The notes under the pieces: generated by a model
Told to the model about the DNA's origin: nothing
Databases searched by the model: none
The model's input: only the letters and a program-made list of their open reading frames with translations
Part shown: piece by piece, positions 1 to 5,757 of the stretch
How the letters are laid out: every line of letters starts with the position of its first letter
Position numbering within the stretch: the stretch's first letter is position 1
Position numbers and translations under genes: made by a program
Source: JBNAVY01 sp049700195
GTDB lineage: Bacteria; Bacillota; Thermoanaerobacteria; Thermoanaerobacterales; Thermoanaerobacteraceae
Direction: 5' to 3'
Length of the DNA stretch: 6,143 nucleotides
Assembly (NCBI GenBank): GCA_049700195.1
Contig: JBNAVY010000077.1
Location: 1 to 6,143 of the forward strand

Positions 1-732
1 AAGCTCATTTATACTTGTAGGCTCACCCGTACTTATATTTACAACCTCATTATCGCCTCTCTCCAGTGTCAAAAGATTGGCTTTTGCCACATCTTTTACA
101 TAGATAAAATCACGCGTTTGGTTTCCATCTCCGAAAATAATAGGTCTTTCCCCTTTAAGCATCTTATCTATAAAAATAGATATTACTCCGCCTTCTCCTT
201 TTGGGTCCTGTCTTATCCCATACACATTTGCATAACGTAAAATCGTATATTTTAAGTCATACAATTGACTATATACTTCAAAGTAATGCTCTGGTGTGTG
301 TTTTGATATTCCATAGTAAGATATGGGATTTATTTTATGTTTCTCATCAATAGGAAGATACTCAGGGTTTCCATATACTGCTGCCGATGAAGCATATACA
401 ATCTTTCTAACACCACTTTTCCTGCAACATTCCAGTAAATTTACTGTTCCAAGTATATTTACCTTCGCATCAAATACAGGATTGTCAATTGATTTCTGGA
501 CATCTATTTGTGCTACCTGATGTATTACATAATCAGGCTTTTCTTTTTCAAAAATTTCATACAAGTCATCATCTGTAATGTCTTTTTTATAAAAAATGGC
601 CTTTTTATATATAAATTCTTCTTTTCCTGTTGAAAGATTATCCACTATTACGACTTCATATCCATTTTCAATCAGCAAGTCTACTATATGCGAGCCTATA
701 AAACCTGCACCGCCTGTGACTAAAACTTTCAT
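1..732 (-). CDS. galE: NAD-dependent nucleotide-sugar epimerase, UDP-glucose 4-epimerase-like (3' end beyond window)
   Basis: This is an extended short-chain dehydrogenase. It most likely interconverts a UDP-hexose pair (glucose/galactose type) in the cytoplasm, using bound NAD, to supply sugars for the glycan. The 244 visible residues start MKVLVTGGAGFIGSH, with the NAD-binding GGAGFIG glycine motif at 7-13 and an acidic residue (D31) at the end of strand 2. The SSAAVYG strand lies at 115-121 and the catalytic Y140-x3-K144 in YYGISK. An RYANVYG segment (167-173) and FGDGNQTRDFIYVKDV (200-215) are typical of the GalE family. The family is usually a little over 300 residues, so about 60-70 C-terminal residues lie beyond base 1. 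The ATG at 732 has a strong GAGGAGA site 8 bases upstream. HQVAQ replaces the commoner HxAAQ, a mild variation. Substrate cannot be fixed from sequence; a UDP-GlcNAc or uronate epimerase is possible. Confidence 0.9.
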   Translation of the reverse strand, partial: MKVLVTGGAGFIGSHIVDLLIENGYEVVIVDNLSTGKEEFIYKKAIFYKKDITDDDLYEIFEKEKPDYVIHQVAQIDVQKSIDNPVFDAKVNILGTVNLLECCRKSGVRKIVYASSAAVYGNPEYLPIDEKHKINPISYYGISKHTPEHYFEVYSQLYDLKYTILRYANVYGIRQDPKGEGGVISIFIDKMLKGERPIIFGDGNQTRDFIYVKDVAKANLLTLERGDNEVVNISTGEPTSINEL

Positions 733-740
733 TATACGTA

Positions 741-747
741 TCTCCTC
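741..747 (-). promoter_or_regulatory. Ribosome binding site of the epimerase gene
   Basis: On the minus strand this reads GAGGAGA and ends 8 bases before the ATG at 732. It is among the best Shine-Dalgarno matches in the window and fixes the epimerase start. Confidence 0.8.
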
Positions 748-797
748 ACTTATCTATTTTTGTAATTAGCAGGAAATTTAATATGCTTTACTTTTCA

Positions 798-827
798 AGT
801 ATAGCAAATTGCAAATTAGTGTTTTAA
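798..827 (-). promoter_or_regulatory. Candidate extended -10 promoter for the epimerase gene
   Basis: The minus strand has TATACT (798-803) directly preceded by TGC, giving the extended -10 form TGnTATAAT with one mismatch. A weak -35-like TTAAAA (822-827) sits 18 bases upstream. It lies about 65 bases before the epimerase ATG and downstream of the broken manC copy, where a fresh promoter would be useful. AT-rich DNA gives many chance matches, so this is tentative. I see nothing else in the rest of 733-848. Confidence 0.35.
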
Positions 828-1090
828 TGGCAGTCTTGTTTTAATCTCTTACAAATACTCCCTTTTTTTCTCTTTCAATTCCTTCAATATCTCTTTCACA
901 TTCTGTACCTTATCCTTTGAACATATCAATAGGGCATCTTCTGTATCTACTACTATTACATCCTCTATTCCGAGTGTTGCTATAAGTTTTTCATTACCAT
1001 TTATTATGCATTTTTTTGTATCTACGCTTACAACATTGCCTTTTATTACATTGCCATATTCATCCTTCTCATGTAATCTCTTTATTGATG

Positions 1091-1160
1091 TCCAGCTTCC
1101 AACGTCGTCCCAGCCAAAATCCCCCGGTACTACATATACATTTTTAGCTTTTTCCATTAT
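1091..1160 (-). repeat. 70-base block identical to 3271-3340 (manC remnant copy)
   Basis: This block encodes the region around PGDFGWDDVGSWTSI in the manC remnant and matches 3271-3340 in the intact gene with no mismatch. The adjoining 849-1090 differs from its counterpart (3029-3270) at 49 of 242 positions by my hand count. Confidence 0.85.
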
Positions 1161-1273
1161 GCCGTAACTATTTATATACTCTCAAGCTTTGGGTATTCAT
1201 CTTATAATATCTTTTCTATATCATCTATCTCAAAATATTCTCTTATCATGTTTAATGCTTTATTTAATCCGGA

Positions 1274-1289
1274 CATATATTAATATATG
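1274..1289. repeat. Perfect 16-base palindrome
   Basis: CATATATTAATATATG is its own reverse complement. It lies inside the manC remnant and includes one of the nonsense codons (1280-1282). The intact manC has CGC GAA TAC at the matching place, so the symmetry arose in the remnant. Being almost wholly A and T, it may be chance. Confidence 0.4.
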
Positions 1290-1415
1290 ACATTAAGTAT
1301 TGTTGATGTTTTCCATATGACACACCGCTGTTCCAGAGGTAGTCACCGCTTTCAACAAACCAGGAATAAAATCTAATTAAAATGCAAAACATAACAAAAA
1401 ATAAGGAATGATTAT

Positions 1416-1529
1416 ATGCCTAACCATAAATTTTACATTGGTCTTATAAACGGAATAATACTAAGTATATTATTATGGACTATAATTATTATTACAATCA
1501 AATTTATCAATATGCTCCATCTTTTTTAA
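1416..1529 (+). CDS. Possible 37-residue single-pass membrane protein
   Basis: This is the only plausible plus-strand gene. The ATG at 1416 is preceded by AAGGA (1403-1407) at an 8-base spacing, as good as the site of most minus-strand genes here. The product begins MPNHKFYIGLINGIILSI, continues as an unbroken hydrophobic stretch (about residues 8-30: Leu, Ile, Trp, Thr) and ends KFINMLHLF. This predicts one membrane helix with a short, mildly basic N-terminus. It runs convergent to the phosphotransferase gene and overlaps its last 23 bases. I do not recognise the family and assign no function. AT-rich DNA readily encodes Ile/Leu runs, so a chance open frame is a serious alternative; the ribosome binding site is the main reason to list it. 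Confidence 0.4.
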   Translation: MPNHKFYIGLINGIILSILLWTIIIITIKFINMLHLF

Positions 1530-2886
1530 GTACCGCAGGGATAGTTTTAAAAAGAATATTTACGTCAAGCCATAGGTTCCAATTCATAATATAATACATG
1601 TCCATTTTAATCCTTTCTTCATAATTTACATCATTCCTGCCGCTAACCTGCCATAAACCTGTTACACCAGGCATAACACGCAATAAATACTTTGCATGTT
1701 CTTTATATAAATTTATTTCTTCTAAAACAATAGGCCTTGGACCAACTAAACTCATGTCACCTTTTATTACATTAAAAAGTTGTGGTAATTCATCTAGACT
1801 TGTCTTTCTGAGAATTTTCCCTATTTTTGTTAGCCTCGGATCATTTTTTAGCTTAAAAGTTTCTTCATATTCTTTTCGTATATCTGGATTATCATTTAAG
1901 AGTTTTTCTAAAACTTCTTGTGCATTAACGACCATAGTCCTAAATTTATATACATCAATTAATTTACCATTTAACCCAAGCCTTTTATGCTTAAATAGTA
2001 TTGGACCTTCTGAAGTTATTTTTATTAAAATTGTAATTATAACTAATAGAGGCGAAAGAACTATTAATAGTAAAATTGAAATAATAAAATCCATAAATCT
2101 CTTTAATCTAGCAGTTGTACCGCTTATTAAGACATCTTTTATTTTTAATACTGGAATATCATCTATAAATACAATTTCAACAGGATAGTTACTTAAATTA
2201 ATAGCATTGCCTAATGTATAAATACTTATATATTTTGAAAGACAATAATCAATCACTTCTTCAATATAATCTGTTTTTGAAGTAATAATTACTGAACCAA
2301 TGTTATATTCATTAATTATGCTTTCTAAGTTTCTTATATTACCAACATCATTTAAAAATCCAATTTTAACTTGTTGTTGAGATATAATGCCTATTAGATT
2401 TAACCCAAAAGTATGTTTATTATTTATACTTTTTAATAAATTTTCGCTGAACGGCTGAATATCTCCAATAACTAATGCATTAATAAGTCCTTTGCCTCTA
2501 TTATATTCTACCTTTTTAATATACAAAATCAGATACTTACCAGTGAGTTGCAATACAAAAGCTAAAATAATAAAATACCCTAATGTTAGCCTTGAAAAAA
2601 TAGTATTTTTTATTGAATACGATATTATGATATATAGCGATGTAGAATATATTAACCCTTCAAATATAATACTTACTTGTTCAAATACATTACTAAAATT
2701 TTTTTCATACAATCCTTTAAAATATAGCACTAACAAATCTGTAACCATAATAATTAAGAAAGAGTATATATACCATTCAATATCAATATTTTTAAAAATA
2801 AAATTAAAGCGCAAAAATAAAGAAAAAACAAAGGAAAGTAATAGAGCAAAAGCATCTATTACTATAGTAAAAGATTTATATTTCAT
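1507..2886 (-). CDS. Polyprenyl glycosylphosphotransferase (initiating sugar transferase, WcaJ/RfbP type)
   Basis: This membrane enzyme transfers a sugar 1-phosphate from a UDP-sugar to undecaprenyl phosphate, the first step of repeat-unit assembly. The 459-residue product has the full two-part layout of the large family. Four membrane helices fall at about 6-27, 38-57, 72-92 and 100-122, followed by a cytoplasmic nucleotide-binding-like domain (about 135-250). The C-terminal bacterial sugar transferase domain (from about 258) opens with RLKRFMDF and a re-entrant hydrophobic helix. It carries KFRTM (314-318), TSLDELPQLFNVIKGDMSLVG with the Asp-Glu pair (365-366), and MPGVTGLWQVSGR (405-417). 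I start at the ATG at 2886, which has AAGGTG nine bases upstream; an in-frame GTG at 2904 would add six residues but has no ribosome binding site. The sugar (glucose, galactose or other) cannot be read from sequence. The membrane half is very AT-rich. Confidence 0.95.
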   Translation of the reverse strand: MKYKSFTIVIDAFALLLSFVFSLFLRFNFIFKNIDIEWYIYSFLIIMVTDLLVLYFKGLYEKNFSNVFEQVSIIFEGLIYSTSLYIIISYSIKNTIFSRLTLGYFIILAFVLQLTGKYLILYIKKVEYNRGKGLINALVIGDIQPFSENLLKSINNKHTFGLNLIGIISQQQVKIGFLNDVGNIRNLESIINEYNIGSVIITSKTDYIEEVIDYCLSKYISIYTLGNAINLSNYPVEIVFIDDIPVLKIKDVLISGTTARLKRFMDFIISILLLIVLSPLLVIITILIKITSEGPILFKHKRLGLNGKLIDVYKFRTMVVNAQEVLEKLLNDNPDIRKEYEETFKLKNDPRLTKIGKILRKTSLDELPQLFNVIKGDMSLVGPRPIVLEEINLYKEHAKYLLRVMPGVTGLWQVSGRNDVNYEERIKMDMYYIMNWNLWLDVNILFKTIPAVLKKDGAY

Positions 2887-2895
2887 AATATTATA

Positions 2896-2901
2896 CACCT
2901 T
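2896..2901 (-). promoter_or_regulatory. Ribosome binding site deciding the phosphotransferase start
   Basis: On the minus strand this reads AAGGTG, nine bases before the ATG at 2886. It favours that ATG over the upstream GTG at 2904, which has only AT-rich sequence before it. Confidence 0.6.
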
Positions 2902-2905
2902 CACT

Positions 2906-3000
2906 TTAAACTGAAAGTTTAAGATAACTTCTTAGTCCTTCTTCCCAATTTCTTAACTCATAGTTAAATCTCAATTTTAAAATATAATTTCTTATATTTT
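2906..3000. repeat. Three AT-rich inverted repeats in the spacer after manC
   Basis: Three short perfect inverted repeats follow one another. One is at 2906-2922 (7-base arms, 3-base loop), one at 2953-2967 (6-base arms, 3-base loop) and one at 2979-3000 (9-base arms, 4-base loop). None has a GC-rich stem or a following U-run on the minus-strand transcript, so none is a standard terminator. They could fold in the mRNA between manC and the phosphotransferase, or be chance in AT-rich DNA. Confidence 0.35.
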
Positions 3001-3028
3001 TAGCAAATTGGATAAAATTTTTACGACA
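2906..3028 (-). pseudogene. 40-codon open tail in frame behind manC, possible gene remnant
   Basis: Directly after the manC stop codon, the same frame stays open for 40 codons and closes with TAA at 2906-2908. It begins CRKNFIQFAKNIRNYIL and ends YELRNWEEGLRSYLKLSV. The charged, amphipathic ending with a Trp-Glu-Glu and a final Tyr-Leu resembles the C-terminus of many glycosyltransferases, so it may be the last piece of a gene replaced when manC arrived. There is no ATG start and no ribosome binding site, so it should not be made as a separate protein. The broken manC copy at 849-1356 has no such extension. I cannot name the parent family, and a random open stretch of this length is possible. 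Confidence 0.4.
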
Positions 3029-4102
3029 TTACAAATATTCTACACTTTTCTTTTTAAGTTCTTTTAACACCTCTTTTACATCCTGTGCTTTGTCCTTTGA
3101 ACAAATTAGAAGTGCATCTTCAGTGTCAACTATAATTACATCTTCTATCCCTAATGTCGCAATAAGTCTTTCGTGACCAGTTATTATGCATTTCTTTGTA
3201 TCTACACTTACTATATTGCCTTTTATGACATTGCCATTATCATCTTTCTCATGTAATCTCTCTATGGAGGTCCAGCTTCCAACGTCGTCCCAGCCAAAAT
3301 CCCCCGGTACTACATATACATTTTTAGCTTTTTCCATTATACCGTAATCTATTGATATACTTTCAAGTTTTGAGTATTCATTGTATAATACTTCTTCTAT
3401 ATCATCTGCATTAAAGTTTTTACTTATATTTTCCAACGCTTTGTGTAAATTAGGCATGTATTCGCGTATAGCATTTAATATTGATGATGTCTTCCATATA
3501 AACATTCCACTATTCCAAAGATAATCTCCACTTTCTAAATATCTTACTGCTGTATCGTAATTAGGCTTTTCTACAAATCTTTCTACTTTATGTATGGGAT
3601 TTTTATTTATTATTTCTTTTGTTATCTTTTTGAAGTTTATGTAACCATATCCTGTCTCAGGATGTGTGGGCTTTATACCTATTGTCACAAGATTATCTCC
3701 TAATTTTGCTTTTTCTATTGCTGTTTTTAATATTTCAATATATGCTTCTTCATCTTTTATAACGTGATCAGAAGGAACAACAACCATTATAGAATCTTTA
3801 TCAAGCCTTTCTGGATGAAGTGCTGCCAGGCCAATACATGCAGCAGTATTTTTAGCCATAGGCTCTATTAAAATATTTTCTGTTGGTAAATCAGGTATTT
3901 GATCACTAATTATTCCTGCATAATCTATATTAGTCACAACAAAAATATTCTCGATAGGCATGATTCTCTTAAGTCTATCCACTGTTTGTTGAATCATTGT
4001 TTTATCTCCATACAAATTCAAAAACTGCTTCGGCATTTTTATCCTGCTTTTAGGCCAAAATCTTTCGCCTTTTCCACCCGCCATAATAACACCTGTTATC
4101 AT
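3029..4102 (-). CDS. manC: Mannose-1-phosphate guanylyltransferase (GDP-mannose pyrophosphorylase)
   Basis: This enzyme makes GDP-mannose from GTP and mannose 1-phosphate in the cytoplasm, supplying mannosyl (and derived fucosyl or rhamnosyl) residues. The 357-residue length is that of the short form with only the nucleotidyltransferase domain and a left-handed helix C-terminus; it lacks the fused phosphomannose isomerase cupin found in the longer form. Visible motifs are MAGGKGERFWPKSR (7-20) with the following KMPKQF, EPMAKNTA (80-87), PSDHVI (110-115), ETGYGYI (149-155), FVEKP (176-180), YLWNSGMF (194-201) and PGDFGWDDVGSW (266-277). The ATG at 4102 is preceded by GGTGG and AGGGATGG sequences at suitable spacing. 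It follows the WbaZ-like transferase by 48 bases, likely in one transcript. Its 3' part is duplicated in the broken copy at 849-1356. Confidence 0.96.
   Translation of the reverse strand: MITGVIMAGGKGERFWPKSRIKMPKQFLNLYGDKTMIQQTVDRLKRIMPIENIFVVTNIDYAGIISDQIPDLPTENILIEPMAKNTAACIGLAALHPERLDKDSIMVVVPSDHVIKDEEAYIEILKTAIEKAKLGDNLVTIGIKPTHPETGYGYINFKKITKEIINKNPIHKVERFVEKPNYDTAVRYLESGDYLWNSGMFIWKTSSILNAIREYMPNLHKALENISKNFNADDIEEVLYNEYSKLESISIDYGIMEKAKNVYVVPGDFGWDDVGSWTSIERLHEKDDNGNVIKGNIVSVDTKKCIITGHERLIATLGIEDVIIVDTEDALLICSKDKAQDVKEVLKELKKKSVEYL
3271..3340 (-). repeat. 70-base block identical to 1091-1160 (intact manC copy)
   Basis: This is the intact-gene partner of the perfect block in the manC remnant. 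The two copies are in direct orientation at a constant offset of 2180 bases and flank the phosphotransferase gene. The bases just outside the block differ at once on both sides. Confidence 0.85.
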
Positions 4103-4150
4103 TTGCTTACCACCATCCCTTTAAATAGTTGTTTATAATAAGAATTACCT

Positions 4151-5263
4151 TTATCCTTCACTATAAAATTTTTTCCTATAACATTCATCAACAAATTCTT
4201 TTATTTCTTTTGCAAATCTGTCCGTACTAAATTTTTCTGCATGTTTTCTTATATATTTACTATCAAATTTATCGATATTTTTTTCAAAAACTTTAACAGC
4301 ACTTATAAGACCTTCTACATTTTGTTCTTTAAATAATATGCCTGTTTTCCCATCAATGACAGTATCAAGAACTCCTCCTTGCCCATATGCAACAACAGGC
4401 CTTCCACAAGCCTGTGCTTCAACAGGTGTAATACCAAAATCTTCAAGACCAGGAAATATAAATGCTCTACAATGCCTTAACAATTCTCTAGCTGCTTCAT
4501 TACTCACATAACCTAAAAACTCTATATTAGGTTTTGCAATTTTTTTTAATTCTTTTAATTCTGAACCGACTCCAGCTATCTTTAATTTAAGCCCTAATTG
4601 GTTAAAAGCCTTCACAGCCAAATCAATCCTTTTATAGGGAACTAACCTCGAAATAACCAAATAATAATTATCAATATCTTCATTGTTTCCTAATGTAAAA
4701 AAATCTGTATCTACTGGAGGAAAAATCACTTTACTATCTTTCAAATAATATTTTTTTATTCTTTTAGCAACAAAATTAGAATTGGCTATAAAATAATCAA
4801 CTCTTTCTGCGCTTAATCTATCCCACATTCTTAATTTATGTAAATTTCTGATTACATACCATTTAATAAATGGATTTAGATCTTTTATGTATTCATGGTA
4901 CATATCCCATAAATACCTTGTAGGAGTATGACAATAGCATATATTTATGGTATTTACCGGTGTTATTATACCTTTAGCACAACTTGAAGATGATGTTAAC
5001 ACAACATCATATCCAGAAAAATCAAATTGCTCAAAAGCATAAGGCATAAAAGGCAAAAATAATTGATGCTTTTTATTCCCTAACGGAAGATGCTGAATAA
5101 AAGATGTTTTTACATTTATATCCTTAAATTCTTCAGACATTTTTGATGGATTATATGACATAGTATAAACTGGAGCATCTTTATATATATTATGCAAAGT
5201 CAAAACTACCTTTTCTGCTCCTCCAATATTAGTAAGCCAATCATGCACAATTGCTAATTTCAA
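4151..5263 (-). CDS. Family-4 glycosyltransferase, WbaZ-like (probable mannosyltransferase)
   Basis: This is a retaining GT-B enzyme of 370 residues that probably adds a sugar to the lipid-linked glycan on the cytoplasmic face. The N-terminal acceptor domain begins MKLAIVHDWLTNIGGAEKV, with HDW and GGAEKV (14-19) characteristic of the WbaZ-like subgroup. It continues with TSFIQHLP (53-60), the FDFSGYDVV segment (80-88) and ICYCHTPTRYLWDMYHEY (108-125). The C-terminal donor domain has SRLVPYKRIDLA (205-216) and the GT4 E-x7-E signature in PGLEDFGITPVEAQACG (E274, E282). A Salmonella relative, WbaZ, is a mannosyltransferase, and the neighbouring manC supports GDP-mannose as donor; this is inference. 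The start is TTG at 5263, needed to include the conserved MKLAIVHDW opening, with AGGTGA just upstream. It begins 8 bases after the preceding gene, so the two are surely co-transcribed. Confidence 0.93.
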   Translation of the reverse strand: MKLAIVHDWLTNIGGAEKVVLTLHNIYKDAPVYTMSYNPSKMSEEFKDINVKTSFIQHLPLGNKKHQLFLPFMPYAFEQFDFSGYDVVLTSSSSCAKGIITPVNTINICYCHTPTRYLWDMYHEYIKDLNPFIKWYVIRNLHKLRMWDRLSAERVDYFIANSNFVAKRIKKYYLKDSKVIFPPVDTDFFTLGNNEDIDNYYLVISRLVPYKRIDLAVKAFNQLGLKLKIAGVGSELKELKKIAKPNIEFLGYVSNEAARELLRHCRAFIFPGLEDFGITPVEAQACGRPVVAYGQGGVLDTVIDGKTGILFKEQNVEGLISAVKVFEKNIDKFDSKYIRKHAEKFSTDRFAKEIKEFVDECYRKKFYSEG

Positions 5264-5267
5264 ATTT

Positions 5268-5273
5268 TCACCT
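5268..5273 (-). promoter_or_regulatory. Ribosome binding site before the TTG start
   Basis: On the minus strand this reads AGGTGA, four bases before TTG at 5263, and overlaps the stop codon of the upstream gene. The short spacing and TTG start suggest modest initiation, perhaps coupled to translation of the gene before it. Confidence 0.55.
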
Positions 5274-5757
5274 ACTTTACATCTAAAGTTATTTTAAGTG
5301 TTGGCGAACCTTTTTTAGAAAACCAGGTTACACCTTCCCTTACAAGATCAAATTCTAAAATATAAACACCTTTTTTATCAGGTACTTTTATTTGCGGAAA
5401 GATATCTATAAAATATTTATAGGCTATTTCACCTGGAATTGCAAAACGTTCATTATCAAATTTAATTAATTTGCCATTTTTATTAAACAAATGATATGAT
5501 AAATTAACTGGATTATTAGCACTACTTCCCCATACAAATGAACCCTCATTAACAAGACGCAGTTTAAAAGATATTATTTGGCCGGCATTAGCAGTAATTC
5601 TGTCCGTTTGACTTATTATTTTCGCTTTATATTTTACAGGAACTTGCTTTGATATATCAGTATAATATGTACTTGCAATATGAGCATTATATATCAAAAT
5701 TAATATAGCTAATATAGGAAATATCACAAAAACAGCCACTTTTTTAATTAAATTCAT
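5272..5757 (-). CDS. Membrane-anchored beta-sandwich protein of unknown function
   Basis: I do not know a demonstrated function. The 161-residue product starts MNLIKKVAVFVIFPILAIL; residues of about 7-24 form a membrane anchor or uncleaved signal after two lysines, placing the rest outside the membrane. From about residue 40 the chain looks all-beta, with Ig-like alternation: AGQIISFKLRLVNEGSFVW (58-76), NPVNLSYHLFNKNGK (82-96), an IPGE turn (107-110) and FDLVREGVTWFSKKG (136-150). The spaced tryptophans, N-x-G turn and LV-EGV-WF ending recall small Ig-like domains met beside or fused to glycosyltransferases in polysaccharide loci, perhaps related to NBR1-type FW domains. No catalytic residues are evident; a glycan-binding or assembly-scaffold role is speculation. 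The ATG at 5757 overlaps the upstream gene by 14 bases and has GGAGG eight bases before it. Confidence 0.85.
   Translation of the reverse strand: MNLIKKVAVFVIFPILAILILIYNAHIASTYYTDISKQVPVKYKAKIISQTDRITANAGQIISFKLRLVNEGSFVWGSSANNPVNLSYHLFNKNGKLIKFDNERFAIPGEIAYKYFIDIFPQIKVPDKKGVYILEFDLVREGVTWFSKKGSPTLKITLDVK

Larger units (their letters stand above)
849..1356 (-). pseudogene. Truncated, frameshifted manC remnant (3' half only)
   Basis: This is a decayed second copy of mannose-1-phosphate guanylyltransferase, matching residues of about 189-357 of the intact manC at 3029-4102. Homology begins at VESGDYLWNSG (1356 downward); the nucleotide-binding N-terminal half is absent. I see three in-frame stop codons (1280-1282, 1202-1204, 1172-1174) and two one-base deletions (about 1319-1320 and 1167-1168). 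Below 1157 the frame is intact for 102 codons, from MEKAKNVYVVPGD to the natural TAA, and 88 of 102 residues match the intact protein. The Met at 1157 corresponds to internal M256 of ManC, and I see no ribosome binding site before it, so an independent short protein is unlikely. Enzyme activity is impossible because the GxxxRxWPxSR motif is missing. Confidence 0.9.

Noticed and set aside
323..520. Plus-strand open frame of 65 codons
   Set aside because: It lies antisense inside the well-supported epimerase gene, has no ribosome binding site and no recognisable protein pattern.
849..1157. A separate functional 102-residue protein
   Set aside because: It is the C-terminal piece of ManC beginning at an internal methionine, with no ribosome binding site and damaged homologous sequence upstream.
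1454..1476. Hairpin-like AATAATA...TATTATT as a terminator for the phosphotransferase
   Set aside because: The stem is only A-T pairs with no GC-rich core and no following U-run; it is equally explained by AT-rich sequence.
1754..2188. Plus-strand open frame of 144 codons
   Set aside because: It is antisense to the conserved catalytic half of the phosphotransferase; the Ser/Phe/Ile-rich translation is that of a shadow frame.
2887..2904. GTG at 2904 as the phosphotransferase start
   Set aside because: No ribosome binding site precedes it, whereas AAGGTG stands at a suitable distance from the ATG at 2886.
2492..2914. Plus-strand open frame of 140 codons
   Set aside because: It is antisense to the membrane half of the phosphotransferase and has low-complexity Ile/Lys/Ser composition caused by AT-rich DNA.
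3899..4138. Plus-strand open frame of 79 codons
   Set aside because: It is antisense to the start of manC, whose motifs are unmistakable; the translation is rich in His, Cys and Ser with no pattern.
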